Under the pieces are notes generated by a model, which was given only the letters and a program-made list of their open reading frames with translations, ran no database searches and was not told the DNA's origin. A stretch of 54,663 nucleotides of DNA, from assembly GCF_012034385.1 (NCBI RefSeq), contig NZ_JAAVJB010000012.1:1-54663 (forward strand). Direction: 5' to 3'. Both the position numbers and the translations under genes were made by a program. Numbering within the stretch: position 1 is the stretch's first letter; the number at the start of each line of letters is the position of its first letter. This stretch comes from Streptomyces spiramenti (GTDB taxonomy: Bacteria; Actinomycetota; Actinomycetes; Streptomycetales; Streptomycetaceae). Shown one piece after another: positions 42,739-52,632 of the stretch.

Positions 42739-44031
42739 TCAACCGACCCGCTCGGGCCGCCCCTCGCCACCGCCCTCGCCACCGGCGGCGGACCCGCCGT
42801 CCGCCGCCCCGCCCGCGTCCGGTGTCCCGCCCGCGGTCGTCGTGCCCGCCTCACGGGGACGCGCAGCCCCGGCGGTCACCACCACGGTGGCGACGACCAG
42901 CAGCACCAGGACCATCGCGCCGCGCAGCCCGACGTGTTCGCCGACGAAGCCCAGGACCGGTGGTCCCGCGAGGAAGGCCAGGTAGCCGGCGGTGGCGACC
43001 GCGCCGACCGCGGCGTCGGGGTCCTCGGAGTCGCCTGCCGCGGAGATCGTCACCGGGAAGCCCAGCGAGGCGCCCAGCCCCCACAGCACCACGGCCGCCC
43101 CCGCGACGACGGGACTCGGCGAGAACACCACCAGTGCGAGGCCCACGGAGGAGATCACCGCACTCCCCCGCAGCACCCGCACCGCCCCGAACCGGGCCAA
43201 CAGCGCGGCACCGGCGAAGCGCCCCGCCGTCATGGCGGCGGCGAACGCGGCGAACACCATCGAACCCACGGTCTGCCCCGTGCCGTGGCCGTCGACCATG
43301 ATCAGCGGCAGCCAGTCGTTGGCCGACCCCTCGGCCAGGGCGAGGGCCAGGACCACCGCACCGAGCAGCAGCACCCGCCGGTCCCGCCAGACGGCCAACT
43401 GGGCCCGTGCCCCGCCGCCGTGGCCCGGCGTTGCGGCACGGCGACCGGTCCCCCCGGGGATACCGCGCAGCGCCCAGCCGACGGCGGCGGCGGCCAGGGC
43501 CGCGACCACCGCGAGGTGCCAGATGACCGGCACGCGCACGTAGGTGCAGAGGATGCCGACGAGCGCCCCGACCACCGTTCCGGCGCTGAAGCAGCCGTGC
43601 AGCGCCGGAAGCACCGAGCGTTCCAGCCGCCGTTCGACGTCGGCACCCTCGATGTTGACCGCGATCTCGGAAAGGCCGCCGCCACCGCCGAAGAGTGCGA
43701 GGCCGAACGCCACCAGCGGCGCCGAGGCCGCTTCGCTGCCGAGTCCCACCACCAGCACGCCGGCCACGACCAGTACGCCGCCCACCGCCATCGTGTGCCT
43801 GCCGCCGAATCGCCGGACGGCGGCACCGGAGCTGAGGATGCCCGACATCGACCCGACCGACAGCCCGAGCAGGACCAGGCCCATCTGGGCGGTCGACGCC
43901 TCGATGGCGTCGCGCACCGCGGGGGTGCGGACGATCCACGAGGACATCGAGACGCCGACCAGCAGCATGAAGACGAAGAGGGAGAGCCGCCAGCGGCGGA
44001 TCACCTGCGGCGTGGGGGAGGTCGAGAGCAT
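42739..44031 (-). CDS. MFS transporter controlled by adjacent TetR
   Basis: 430 aa; ATG at 44031 selected because the first transmembrane helix follows within 20 residues and the codon sits inside a 24-bp palindrome. Twelve hydrophobic helices; SSGAAVRRFGGRHTMAVGG is the MFS loop 2-3 motif. C-terminal tail is Gly/Ala-rich. Resembles sugar/drug efflux MFS proteins; divergent from a TetR gene, so probably a drug-inducible exporter. Ends convergent with the carbonic anhydrase gene. Confidence 0.9.
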   Translation of the reverse strand: MLSTSPTPQVIRRWRLSLFVFMLLVGVSMSSWIVRTPAVRDAIEASTAQMGLVLLGLSVGSMSGILSSGAAVRRFGGRHTMAVGGVLVVAGVLVVGLGSEAASAPLVAFGLALFGGGGGLSEIAVNIEGADVERRLERSVLPALHGCFSAGTVVGALVGILCTYVRVPVIWHLAVVAALAAAAVGWALRGIPGGTGRRAATPGHGGGARAQLAVWRDRRVLLLGAVVLALALAEGSANDWLPLIMVDGHGTGQTVGSMVFAAFAAAMTAGRFAGAALLARFGAVRVLRGSAVISSVGLALVVFSPSPVVAGAAVVLWGLGASLGFPVTISAAGDSEDPDAAVGAVATAGYLAFLAGPPVLGFVGEHVGLRGAMVLVLLVVATVVVTAGAARPREAGTTTAGGTPDAGGAADGGSAAGGEGGGEGRPERVG

Positions 44032-44051
44032 GCGTACGATCGTACGCATGC
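44028..44051. promoter_or_regulatory. 24-bp perfect palindrome (TetR operator candidate)
   Basis: Half-site GCATGCGTACGA followed by its exact complement. It covers the start codon of the MFS gene, so a bound repressor would block transcription and possibly early elongation. Most likely target of the divergent TetR protein at 44189. Confidence 0.75.
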
Positions 44052-44086
44052 GCGCGCGGTCGCGGGAGGGCCTCACCGGGCACCCG

Positions 44087-44130
44087 CGCCGGGCACCGCG
44101 GGGCGAGGGGCCGGGCACCGCGGGGCGAGG
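44087..44130. repeat. Tandem 22-bp repeat (2 copies)
   Basis: Two exact copies of a unit starting CCGGGCACCGCG and ending GCGAGGGG, between the palindrome and the TetR promoter. Possibly a replication-slippage duplication; it changes the spacing between operator and TetR gene. Confidence 0.8.
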
Positions 44131-44173
44131 GGCCGGGCATCGCTGCCCGGGGAGCCGGGCACCCCGGGGGCCC

Positions 44174-44179
44174 TACACT
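44174..44179 (+). promoter_or_regulatory. Putative -10 box for a near-leaderless TetR transcript
   Basis: TACACT hexamer ending 9 nt before the TetR ATG, with no Shine-Dalgarno sequence. Transcription would begin 1-3 nt before the ATG, giving a leaderless or near-leaderless mRNA, common in Streptomyces. Confidence 0.5.
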
Positions 44180-44188
44180 GACGCGGAT

Positions 44189-44827
44189 ATGAGCACGCGG
44201 CGCAACGACCCCGGCCGGCGGGACCGCATCATCGACGCCGCCCTCGAAGTGATCGCGGAGGACGGCGTGGTGGGCGCCTCCGCCCGGCGGATCGCCGCCC
44301 GGGCCGGAGTGCCGCTGGGTTCGGTCACCTATCACTTCACCGGCATGGACGAGCTGCTCCACGAGGCGTTCACCCGGTTCTCGCTGCGGATCAGCGACCG
44401 CTTCGAGGGGCGGATGGCGGGAGCGCGCTCGCTGCCCGAGGTCGCCGACGCGGTGGTGCAGATCATCCTGCGGGACACCTTCGGCGACCGGGACTCGCTG
44501 GTCGTCACCCTGGAGCTGTACACACTGGCGGCGCGGCGCCCCGAGTTCCGCCGGATCACGCGCTCGTGGATGGCGCGCAGCCGCGCGTCCCTGGAGCGGC
44601 ACGTCCTACCCGAGACCGCCCGCCAGCTGGACGGGCTGGTCGAGGGGCTGTCGATCCACCACGCGCTCGACCCGGGCCCGTACTCGGAAGCCCTGGCCCG
44701 CGCCGCGGTGGAGCGCCTGATCCTCGGCGCGGCGCCCACCGGGTTCGACGGCGAGGGGCCGCGGCCGGAGCCGGCGACCACGCAGCCGCCTCGGCTCCCG
44801 CCGCCGGCCGACTCGGACCGCGGCTGA
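44189..44827 (+). CDS. TetR-family transcriptional regulator
   Basis: 212 aa. N-terminal HTH (RRDRIIDAALEVIAEDGVVGASARRIAARAGVPLGSVTYHF) with typical TetR helix 3 (SVTYHF), then the ligand-binding helical domain, and a Pro-rich tail. Divergent from an MFS exporter, with a perfect palindrome overlapping that gene's start; the standard layout of a repressor and drug pump. Confidence 0.93.
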   Translation: MSTRRNDPGRRDRIIDAALEVIAEDGVVGASARRIAARAGVPLGSVTYHFTGMDELLHEAFTRFSLRISDRFEGRMAGARSLPEVADAVVQIILRDTFGDRDSLVVTLELYTLAARRPEFRRITRSWMARSRASLERHVLPETARQLDGLVEGLSIHHALDPGPYSEALARAAVERLILGAAPTGFDGEGPRPEPATTQPPRLPPPADSDRG

Positions 44828-44868
44828 AGGAACCGCGGTCGCGGCTACCGGTGGGTGCGACGGCCGCG

Positions 44869-45789
44869 TCAGCGCAGCAGCACCGTCACCACCACCAGCG
44901 CCGGGGCGGCGAGGATCGTCGAGAGCAGCACGGAGTCCCGCGCGAGGGTCGTCCCGATGTCGTACCGCGACGCGTAGGTGAACAGGTTCTGCGCCGCCGG
45001 CAGCGCCGCGACCACCACCACGGCGAACAGCGTCTCGCCGGACAGGCCGAACAACCCGGCCCCGATCAGCCAGGCCAGGAACGGCTGCACCGTGACCTTG
45101 ATCAGCACCGACAGCAGCACCGGCCAGCGGTCGGGGCCACGGCCGGGGAGCGCCCGGCCCCGCAGCGAGATCCCGAAGGCCAGCAGCACCGCCGGGACCG
45201 ACATGCCGCCGATGAGCGCCACCGGGTCCATCACCACCGTCGGTACCGTCGCCCCTGCCACGTTCACCCCCAGCCCCAGCAGGGAGCCGACCACCACCGG
45301 GTTCCGGAACGGCGAGGTCAGCTGCCGCCAGACCCCGGGGCGCTCCTCGGCGGTGGTGATGTCGAAGATCGTCAGCGCCACCGGAGCGACGAACAGCTGC
45401 TGGAGGAGCAGGACCGGCGCCACCAGCGAGGCGTCGCCCAGCACGTAGGCGGCGATCGGGATGCCCAGGTTGCCCGCGTTGACGTAGCTCGCGCACAGCG
45501 CGCCCATGGTCGAGTAGCCGACACCCCACCGCCGCACGCAGGCGACGACGACGAAGAGCAGCGCGGCGGCGAAGGTGGAGAGTGCGGTCACGACCAGCGG
45601 CGCGGAGAGGATCACCGACAGGTCTGCCTCCGCCATGACGGTGAAGAGCAGCGCGGGCGTGGCGATGGAGAACGCCAGCCGGGTGAGGACCTGCCGCCCG
45701 TTGTCGCCGAGGACGTCGAACCGGCCGGCCGCGTAGCCGACCGCGATGATCACCGAGATCGTCGCGAACCCCGTGATGACGCCGCCCAT
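44869..45789 (-). CDS. AEC family transporter (auxin efflux carrier-like)
   Basis: 306 aa; ATG at 45789 with GAGGGGTC upstream. About ten hydrophobic helices with the split architecture of AEC proteins and the conserved NAGNLGIP motif between the halves. Family members export small organic acids or serve as permeases; substrate unknown. Ends convergent with the TetR gene. Confidence 0.88.
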   Translation of the reverse strand: MGGVITGFATISVIIAVGYAAGRFDVLGDNGRQVLTRLAFSIATPALLFTVMAEADLSVILSAPLVVTALSTFAAALLFVVVACVRRWGVGYSTMGALCASYVNAGNLGIPIAAYVLGDASLVAPVLLLQQLFVAPVALTIFDITTAEERPGVWRQLTSPFRNPVVVGSLLGLGVNVAGATVPTVVMDPVALIGGMSVPAVLLAFGISLRGRALPGRGPDRWPVLLSVLIKVTVQPFLAWLIGAGLFGLSGETLFAVVVVAALPAAQNLFTYASRYDIGTTLARDSVLLSTILAAPALVVVTVLLR

Positions 45790-46357
45790 GACCCCTCGCT
45801 CCCTCGTTCGCGTCCCGCTCCGCCGCCCGCGCACCGGGTCGCCGTACCCACACCCGGCGCGCGCCGCGACCGACGGGCGCCCGCCCCGCCGGGTCAGCGG
45901 GGCGCCGACAGCGCGCACGCGGGCGCGCGATCGGGAAGCGATTCATCATGCAACCCGCATCTTTCCGGGCGGTCACGGCACGGGCGGCGACGAATCGGAC
46001 CCGCTGTGGCCTTCGTCACGCACCCCGCTCATCTGCCGGACGGCCACCGGGCTCGCGGTGTCCACGCCGTCACGCTGCGCCGACGCACCCCGACCTTCCG
46101 CCACCCCCGCCGAACAACCGGCGCAGACGCGGCCACGCTGGGGTCACGGCGGTGTGGCGGAGGTGTGGGAGATCCCGGCCCAACCTCCCACTTCGGTCGT
46201 CCGGGTCACTAGAATCGGCCGGTGGTCCGGAGAACGGCACGCACGGTGGTGACACCGGCAGCGGCCCGACCGGCACCGCCGGACCGAGGCCGGAACCCCC
46301 CGGACCGTGGTTCGACACCGCCGGCAAACGTCGCCCGGCAGCCGCTAGGAGAGCTGT
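45790..46357. other. Divergent intergenic region, no gene
   Basis: About 570 bp between AEC (-) and TerC (+). No coding signal; promoters for both genes are expected but not identified. The TerC ATG is preceded by a good RBS (AGGAGAG). Confidence 0.45.
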
Positions 46358-47371
46358 ATGGACGTCACCCTGAACATCTGGGTCCTGACCATCGTCGGTC
46401 TGTGTGCCCTGATCGCCGCCGACTTCTTCATCGGTGGGCGCAGGCCGCACGAGGTCACGACCAAGGAGGCGGGCATCTGGACCGCCGTCTGGGTCGCCTT
46501 GGCCGTGCTCTTCGGTCTGGGTCTCCTCTGGATGGGCGAAGGCCAGGCCTCGAGCGAGTTCTTCGCGGGCTACATCACCGAGAAGTCGCTCAGCGTCGAC
46601 AACCTCTTCGTCTTCATCCTCATCATGACGAAGTTCGCGGTCCCGAAGATCTACCAGCAGCGGGTGCTGATGATCGGCATCCTCATCGCCCTGGTGCTCC
46701 GCGCCGGCTTCATCGCCGGCGGCGCCGCGCTGATCTCGAACTTCTCCTTCATGTTCTTCATCTTCGGCGCCTTCCTCATCTGGACCGCGTGGAAGCTGAT
46801 CGAGGAGGCCCGCAGCGACGACGAGGACGAGGAGTTCCAGGAGAACCGCTTCATGCGGCTCGTGGAGAAGCGCTTCCCCTCCACCGACCAGTACCACGGC
46901 ACCAAGCTGACCATCGTCCGCGACGGGCAGCGGCTGATCACGCCGATGCTCATCGTCATGCTGGCGATCGGCACCACCGACCTGCTGTTCGCGCTGGACT
47001 CGATCCCGGCGATCTTCGGCCTGACCCAGGACCCGTACATCGTCTTCACCGCCAACGCCTTCGCCCTCATGGGCCTGCGGCAGCTGTACTTCCTGATCGG
47101 CGGGCTGCTGCAGAAGCTGGTCCACCTCTCCTACGGCCTGTCGATCATCCTCGGGTTCATCGGCGTGAAGCTCTTCCTGCACGCGCTGCACGAGTACGAC
47201 GTGCCGGTCCCCGAGATCCCGACCCAGGTCTCGCTGGCCGTCATCTGCGGCGTCCTGGTGGTCACCACGATCACCAGCCTCGCCGCCTCGAAGAAGGCCC
47301 GGGAGGCCGAGGCCGCCGCCGGCGGTGGCGAGGACGGCCCGGGGAGCGACAAGGACAGCGTCAACCACTGA
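46358..47371 (+). CDS. TerC family integral membrane protein
   Basis: 337 aa, ATG. Eight to nine transmembrane helices with TerC hallmarks EKSLSVDNLFVFIL and TTDLLFALDSIPAIFGLT, each carrying the conserved acidic/Asp residues in membrane helices; a cytoplasmic acidic loop DDEDEEF and an acidic C-tail. TerC/Alx proteins export or handle metal ions (manganese, tellurite resistance). A strong terminator follows. Confidence 0.93.
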   Translation: MDVTLNIWVLTIVGLCALIAADFFIGGRRPHEVTTKEAGIWTAVWVALAVLFGLGLLWMGEGQASSEFFAGYITEKSLSVDNLFVFILIMTKFAVPKIYQQRVLMIGILIALVLRAGFIAGGAALISNFSFMFFIFGAFLIWTAWKLIEEARSDDEDEEFQENRFMRLVEKRFPSTDQYHGTKLTIVRDGQRLITPMLIVMLAIGTTDLLFALDSIPAIFGLTQDPYIVFTANAFALMGLRQLYFLIGGLLQKLVHLSYGLSIILGFIGVKLFLHALHEYDVPVPEIPTQVSLAVICGVLVVTTITSLAASKKAREAEAAAGGGEDGPGSDKDSVNH

Positions 47372-47735
47372 CCCACCCCGCCCGCCCCACGGGCACGGCG
47401 ACCGGCCCACGGGCCCGACGACCACCGGAACACCCCGCCCCGCGACCACGCGGGGCGGGGTGTTCCGCGTTCCCGCATCCCGCCTCCTCCCGGCCCCGGT
47501 CGCCGGCGAGCCGCGCGCCCCGCCGACCCCGCCCCGGCGGGGCGCTTCCCACCCGGCGCAGGAGCGGGCGAGGTGGGGCGCGGGCCCGCACCGCACGCCC
47601 GAACACGCGCTCCGTACCACCACGGAAGGCGTGCGGGGCGCAAGGTGGGGCAGGTGCAGCCGACGCCCCCGTGAGCGGATTCCGCCGCCAGGGGCGAAGG
47701 TGGGGCAGGAGGCACCAGCGCGACCTGGAGGCACG
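47372..47735. other. Intergenic region with terminator, otherwise empty
   Basis: About 360 bp. Contains the strong hairpin at 47429-47464 and, at its right end, GGAGGCACG, the RBS of the next gene. Nothing else noticed. Confidence 0.45.
47429..47464. terminator. Hairpin terminator after terC-like gene
   Basis: 16-bp perfect stem (AACACCCCGCCCCGCG with complement) and ACCA loop; one of the strongest hairpins in the window. Confidence 0.88.
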
Positions 47736-49556
47736 ATGACCGCTCGGCACACCGGCGACACCCCCCGTACCCGCGGGGCGACGGCAGACCACGGCGGCGA
47801 CCGGGCGGTCACGAGCTCCGCCCCGGCCGGATCCGGATCACCCGCCGCCGCCCCGGGAGCCTCCCGCACCGCCGCCGGCCCGGCCCGCTCCACCGGCGCC
47901 GACATCCCGGCGGGCGGGACCGACGAACCCGCCGCCCCCGACGAACAGCCCGCCGCCGACGGGGCGCCGTCCACCGGCCATCCGTTGCGCTGCCTGGTCA
48001 CCGGCGCCAGCGGCTACATCGGCGGACGCCTCGTGCCCGAGCTGCTCCGGGCGGGCCACCGGGTCCGCTGCCTGGCCCGCTCCCCCGAACGCCTCCGCGA
48101 CCAGGACTGGGCCGACAGCGCCGCCGTCGTCCGCGGCGACGTGACGGACCCCGACTCCACCGCCGAGGCCATGCGCGACATCGACGTCGCCTACTACCTG
48201 GTGCACGCCCTCGGCAGCGGCGACAGCTTCGAGGAGACCGACCGCCGCGCCGCCCGGAACTTCGCCGACCGCGCACACGCCGCCGGGGTCCGGCGCATCG
48301 TCTACCTCGGTGGCCTCACCCCGGAGGGCGTCCCCGAACGCGACCTCTCGCCCCACCTGCGCTCCCGCGCCGAGGTCGGCCGGATCTTCCTGGAGGGCCC
48401 CGTACAGGCCACGGTCCTCCGCGCCGCGGTGATCATCGGCTCCGGATCCGCCTCCTTCGAGATGCTGCGATACCTCACCGAACGGCTCCCGGTGATGATC
48501 ACCCCCAGCTGGGTCAGCACCCGCACCCAGCCCGTCGCCGTCCGCGACGTGCTGCGCTACCTCGTCGGCAGCGCGGACATGCCGCCCGAGGTGAACCGGG
48601 GCTTCGACATCGGCGGGCCGGACGTCGTCACCTACGCGGAGATGATGCAGCGGTACGCGGCCGTGGCGCGCCTCCCCCGGCGGGTGATCCTCCCCGTCCC
48701 CGTCCTGACCCCCCGGCTCTCCAGCCACTGGATCGGCGTGGTCACCCCCGTTCCGCCCACCATCGCGCGCCCGCTCACCGAGTCGCTGCGCCACGAGGTG
48801 GTCTGCCGCGAGCACGACATCACGGACCACGTCCCCGACCCGCCCGGCGCCCCGATCGGTATCGACCGGGCGCTCACGCTCGCCCTGCGGCGTGTCCGGG
48901 ACGCCGACGTCGCCACCCGCTGGTCGTCGGCCTCCGTCCCCGGCGCGCCCAGTGACCCGCTGCCCACCGACCCCGACTGGTCCGGCGGCAGCCTCTACAC
49001 CGACCGCCGGACCCAGCGCGTCGACGCGAGCCCCGAGGCGCTGTGGCGCGTCATCGAGGGCATCGGCGGGGACAACGGCTGGTACTCCTTCCCCCTCGCC
49101 TGGGCGGTGCGCGGCGGCCTGGACCGGCTCATGGGCGGGGTCGGCCTGCGGCGCGGCCGACGCGACGCGCAGCGGCTCCGCGTGGGCGACACCCTCGACT
49201 TCTGGCGGGTGGAGGAGATCGAGCCCGGCCGGCTGCTCCGGCTGCGCGCCGAGATGCGGCTTCCCGGGCTCGCCTGGCTGGAGCTGCGCGCCGACACGGC
49301 GGAGCCCGACGGACAGAGCGCCGGTGACGCGTCACCCGGAACGGGCGCAACCGAGTACTCGCAACGCGCGTTGTTCCATCCGCACGGCCTGCTCGGCCAC
49401 CTCTACTGGTGGAGCATCTCCCCGTTCCACGCGGTGGTGTTCGGCGGCATGGCGCGCAACATCGCGCGCGCTGCCGAGCACCGGGCGCGCAACGAGGAGG
49501 CGACCGAACAGTCCCGCACGACGCAGGCGACCGCCGTCGGCGTCGACCGCGGCTGA
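47736..49556 (+). CDS. NAD(P)-binding epimerase-like protein fused to DUF2867
   Basis: 606 aa; ATG 47736 with GGAGG upstream. First ~80 residues are a low-complexity Ala/Gly/Thr/Pro extension. Then an atypical SDR (NmrA-like) domain (~80-380) with VTGASGYIGGRLVPELL, and a C-terminal DUF2867 domain (~400-600; SLYTDRRTQRVDASPEALW, WYSFPLAWAVRG, and FHPHGLLGHLYWWSISPFH). The fused protein is common near photolyase and carotenoid genes in actinobacteria. Probable redox or lipid-binding enzyme; photolyase follows 156 nt downstream on the same strand. Confidence 0.88.
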   Translation: MTARHTGDTPRTRGATADHGGDRAVTSSAPAGSGSPAAAPGASRTAAGPARSTGADIPAGGTDEPAAPDEQPAADGAPSTGHPLRCLVTGASGYIGGRLVPELLRAGHRVRCLARSPERLRDQDWADSAAVVRGDVTDPDSTAEAMRDIDVAYYLVHALGSGDSFEETDRRAARNFADRAHAAGVRRIVYLGGLTPEGVPERDLSPHLRSRAEVGRIFLEGPVQATVLRAAVIIGSGSASFEMLRYLTERLPVMITPSWVSTRTQPVAVRDVLRYLVGSADMPPEVNRGFDIGGPDVVTYAEMMQRYAAVARLPRRVILPVPVLTPRLSSHWIGVVTPVPPTIARPLTESLRHEVVCREHDITDHVPDPPGAPIGIDRALTLALRRVRDADVATRWSSASVPGAPSDPLPTDPDWSGGSLYTDRRTQRVDASPEALWRVIEGIGGDNGWYSFPLAWAVRGGLDRLMGGVGLRRGRRDAQRLRVGDTLDFWRVEEIEPGRLLRLRAEMRLPGLAWLELRADTAEPDGQSAGDASPGTGATEYSQRALFHPHGLLGHLYWWSISPFHAVVFGGMARNIARAAEHRARNEEATEQSRTTQATAVGVDRG

Positions 49557-49575
49557 CCGGCGCGGGCAGGCCCCG

Positions 49576-49660
49576 CCACACCCGACCCCCACACCCGACC
49601 CCCGCACCCACACCCGCACCCACACCCGACCCCCGCACCCGCACCCGCACCCGCACCACC
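49576..49660. repeat. Low-complexity CACCCG/CACCCC array
   Basis: Degenerate short tandem repeat made of CACCCG, CACCC and ACCCC units in the 156-bp gap before the photolyase gene. Probably slippage-prone; it is not part of a coding sequence. Confidence 0.75.
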
Positions 49661-49711
49661 GATGTCACCGCACACCGCCGCCGCACTCCCGCACCGCCCA
49701 GGAGCCCGCCC

Positions 49712-51085
49712 ATGACCGTCGCAGTAGTCCTCTTCACCTCGGACCTGCGCCTGCACGACCACCCCCCGTTGCGGGCCGCGCTGGACAACCACGACACGGT
49801 GGTCCCGCTCTTCGTGCGTGACGAGCGGATCGACGCGGCCGGCTTCACCGCCCCCAACCGGCTGGCCTTCCTCGCCGACTGCCTCGGCGATCTCGACAGC
49901 GGCCTCCGCGAGCGCGGCGGACGGCTCGTCCTGCGCACCGGGGACGTCGTCACCCGCGTCCGGGAGGTCGCCCGCGAGGTCGACGCCGACGAGGTCCACG
50001 TGGCCGCCGACGTCAGCCGGTACGCCCACCGGCGCGAGGACCGGCTACGGGAGGCGCTGCGGGAGGACGGCCGACGGCTGAGGGTCCACGAAGCGGTCGT
50101 GACCGCACTGCCGCCCGGGGCGGTCGTCCCCGCCGGCTCCGACCACTTCGCGGTCTTCACGCCCTACCACCGCCGCTGGGACCAGGAGCGGCTCCGCGAC
50201 CCGCTGCCCGCCCCGCGCACGGTACGCGTCCCTGATTCGGTCGACTCCGACGAACTGCCCTGCCGGGAGAAGATCCCCGACGTCTCCGAGGGCCTCGCGC
50301 CGGGCGGGGAGGACGCGGCCCGCAGGATCTTCACCACCTGGCTGCGCAGCGGGATCCACCACTACGACGAACGCCACGACGACCTTCCCGGCGACGGCAC
50401 CTCCCGGCTCTCCCCGCACCTCCACTTCGGCACGCTGTCCCCGACGGAGATCGTCCACCGGGCGCGGGCCGTCGCCGGCAGCGGCTCCGAGGCGTTCGTG
50501 CGACAGGTCTGCTGGCGCGAGTTCCACCACCAGGTCCTCGCGGCCCGGCCTGCCGCCGCGCACGACGACTACCGCGCCAAGCACGACCGTTGGCGCACCG
50601 GGCAGGCCGCCGAGGACGACTTCGCCGCCTGGCGGGAGGGGCTCACCGGCTATCCCATCGTCGACGCGGCGATGCGGCAGCTGTCCGCCGAGGGGTGGAT
50701 GCACAACCGCGGCAGGTTGCTCGCGGGCAGCTTCCTCACCAAGACCCTCTATCTGGACTGGCGTTGGGGCGCCCGGCACTTCCTGCGGCTCCTGGTCGAC
50801 GGCGACGTCGCCAACAACCAGATGAACTGGCAGTGGATGGCCGGCACCGGCACCGACACCCGTCCCAACCGGGTCCTCAACCCGATCCGCCAGGCGCTCC
50901 GTTACGACCCCGACGGCGAGTACGTCCGACGCTGGGTGCCCGAACTGGCCGAGCTGGAAGGCTCTGCCGTCCACGAACCGTGGAAGCTGACCGGATTGGA
51001 ACGCGCCCGCTACGACTACCCGGACCCGATCGTCTCCCTGAGCGAGGGCCTGGACCGGTTCAAGCAGGCCCGGGGGGTCGACTGA
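49712..51085 (+). CDS. DNA photolyase (class I cryptochrome/photolyase family)
   Basis: 457 aa from ATG 49712 with AGGAG upstream. N-terminal antenna-binding domain (VAVVLFTSDLRLHDHPPL) and C-terminal FAD domain with CWREFHHQVL, RLSPHLHFGTLS, NRGRLLAGSFLTK, and NNQMNWQWMAGTGTD. This is the signature of class I CPD photolyases: repair of UV pyrimidine dimers using blue light. It sits in a light-response-like group with the LitR-like MerR gene to the right. Confidence 0.93.
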   Translation: MTVAVVLFTSDLRLHDHPPLRAALDNHDTVVPLFVRDERIDAAGFTAPNRLAFLADCLGDLDSGLRERGGRLVLRTGDVVTRVREVAREVDADEVHVAADVSRYAHRREDRLREALREDGRRLRVHEAVVTALPPGAVVPAGSDHFAVFTPYHRRWDQERLRDPLPAPRTVRVPDSVDSDELPCREKIPDVSEGLAPGGEDAARRIFTTWLRSGIHHYDERHDDLPGDGTSRLSPHLHFGTLSPTEIVHRARAVAGSGSEAFVRQVCWREFHHQVLAARPAAAHDDYRAKHDRWRTGQAAEDDFAAWREGLTGYPIVDAAMRQLSAEGWMHNRGRLLAGSFLTKTLYLDWRWGARHFLRLLVDGDVANNQMNWQWMAGTGTDTRPNRVLNPIRQALRYDPDGEYVRRWVPELAELEGSAVHEPWKLTGLERARYDYPDPIVSLSEGLDRFKQARGVD

Positions 51086-51258
51086 CGGGAGCCGCCCGTC
51101 CGCGGGTGCCCGCTCACGCGCCTCCCGCGGACTCGCGTCCCCGCTCGCCCGTCCCGACCTGCACCGCCCGACGCGGACCCACCCCTGACCGTCGGCGGTG
51201 AACCACCCACCCGCCGGGCAGCCCCGGCGCCCGTCACCGGCCGAGTGGCCGGAGGAAG

Positions 51259-52533
51259 GTGAACAACGTGCCGGCCCACAGCCGCTACCACCCCGACCAC
51301 CCCGACGTCATCGTCATCGGCGCGGGACTCGCCGGGCTCGCCTGCGCCCGCGATCTCACCGACGCCGGCCTGGAGGTGGCCGTCCTGGAGGCGTCAGACG
51401 AGGTCGGGGGCCGGATGCGCACCGACCGCCGCGACGGCTTCCTCCTCGACCGGGGCTTCCAGGTCTTCAACACCGCCTATCCGCAGGTCGCCCGCCGCCT
51501 GGACCTGCGGTCGCTGCGGCTGCACCCCTTCACGTCGGGGGTGCTGGTCCACACCCTCGAGGGCCGCGTCCGGTGGGACAACCCCACCCGCAGCCCCCGA
51601 CGCGCCGCCGGCGCCCTCACCTCCGGGGCCGCCGACGCCCGCGACCTGCTCGCACTCGGGCGGCTGAGCGCCCGGGACATGCTGCTGAGCGGCCCCACGC
51701 TGCACCGCGCCCTGCGCCGCTCCCCCGAACGCACCACCCGTGAGGAACTGGAGCGGTCGGGCCTCTCCGACCGCCTGGTGTCGGAGCTGCTCCACCCGTT
51801 CCTCGCCGGGGTCTTCCTCGACGACGAACTCACCACCACCAGCCGGATGTTCCACCTGGTGTGGCGGAGCTTCCTGCGCGGCCACCTCACCCTCCCCGCC
51901 CGCGGCATCGGGGCGGTCCCCCGGCAGCTCGCCGACGGCCTCCCCACCGGGTCGCTGCGGCTGGAATGCCCGGTCTCGGAGATCACCGAGGAGGGCGTGA
52001 CCCTCTCGGCGGGCGGCCGGATCGCCGCCTCCACGGTCGTCGTCGCGACCGACGCGGGTACCGCCGCCCGGCTGCTGCCCGACCTCGCCGTCCCCGCGTT
52101 CCGCACCGTCACCACCTACTACCACGCGGCGTCACGACCACCGCTGCGTGAGCCGACGCTGCTGCTGGACTCCGCCCGCCGCTTCCTCAACACCGCCGTA
52201 CTGAGCCAGGTGGCGCCCGCCTACGCGCCACCGGGGTACTCCCTGATCGCCACCTCGGTGGTGGGCGACGACGTCCCCGGACGGGAAGCGGCCGTGCGGG
52301 CGGCGCTCGCGGAGGTGTACGGCGCCGACACCGCCGACTGGGACCTGGTCGACGCCCGAACCGTCCCCGCAGCGCTCCCCGCGATGACGCCGCCCTGGCC
52401 GTTGAGCCGTCCCACCCGGCTCGCCGAGGGGCGCTACATCTGCGGTGACCACCGGGCGACCGGTTCCGTCCAGGGCGCCCTGGCGTCCGGGGCGCGCGCG
52501 GCGCGCGAGGTCATCCACGCCCGCATCCGCTGA
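51259..52533 (+). CDS. FAD-dependent oxidoreductase (protoporphyrinogen oxidase / phytoene desaturase-like)
   Basis: 424 aa with GTG at 51259 (GGAGGA a few bases upstream); GTG at 51268 is also possible. FAD motif [28 protein letters not shown] (typical amine-oxidase/desaturase superfamily), and C-terminal [19 protein letters not shown], which closes the FAD site. Family members oxidise prenyl or porphyrin substrates. Together with photolyase and LitR-like regulator this fits a carotenoid/light-stress module, but no carotenoid synthase is present in the window. Confidence 0.88.
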   Translation: MNNVPAHSRYHPDHPDVIVIGAGLAGLACARDLTDAGLEVAVLEASDEVGGRMRTDRRDGFLLDRGFQVFNTAYPQVARRLDLRSLRLHPFTSGVLVHTLEGRVRWDNPTRSPRRAAGALTSGAADARDLLALGRLSARDMLLSGPTLHRALRRSPERTTREELERSGLSDRLVSELLHPFLAGVFLDDELTTTSRMFHLVWRSFLRGHLTLPARGIGAVPRQLADGLPTGSLRLECPVSEITEEGVTLSAGGRIAASTVVVATDAGTAARLLPDLAVPAFRTVTTYYHAASRPPLREPTLLLDSARRFLNTAVLSQVAPAYAPPGYSLIATSVVGDDVPGREAAVRAALAEVYGADTADWDLVDARTVPAALPAMTPPWPLSRPTRLAEGRYICGDHRATGSVQGALASGARAAREVIHARIR

Positions 52534-52601
52534 CGCGCGACGGCCGGAACGGGACGCCGCCGGGCCATGGGCTCCGCGGCAATGCGCGCCAGGCCCGCCG
52601 T

Positions 52602-52632
52602 GGGGCCCGCACCCCGGGACGGTGCGGGCCCC
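52602..52632. terminator. Hairpin terminator
   Basis: 12-bp stem GGGGCCCGCACC with complement, 7-nt loop, 68 nt after the oxidoreductase stop. Confidence 0.8.

Noticed and set aside
46070..48001. A 643-aa minus-strand frame over terC and its flanks
   Set aside because: Acidic/basic low-complexity translation without motifs; TerC on the plus strand is unmistakable.
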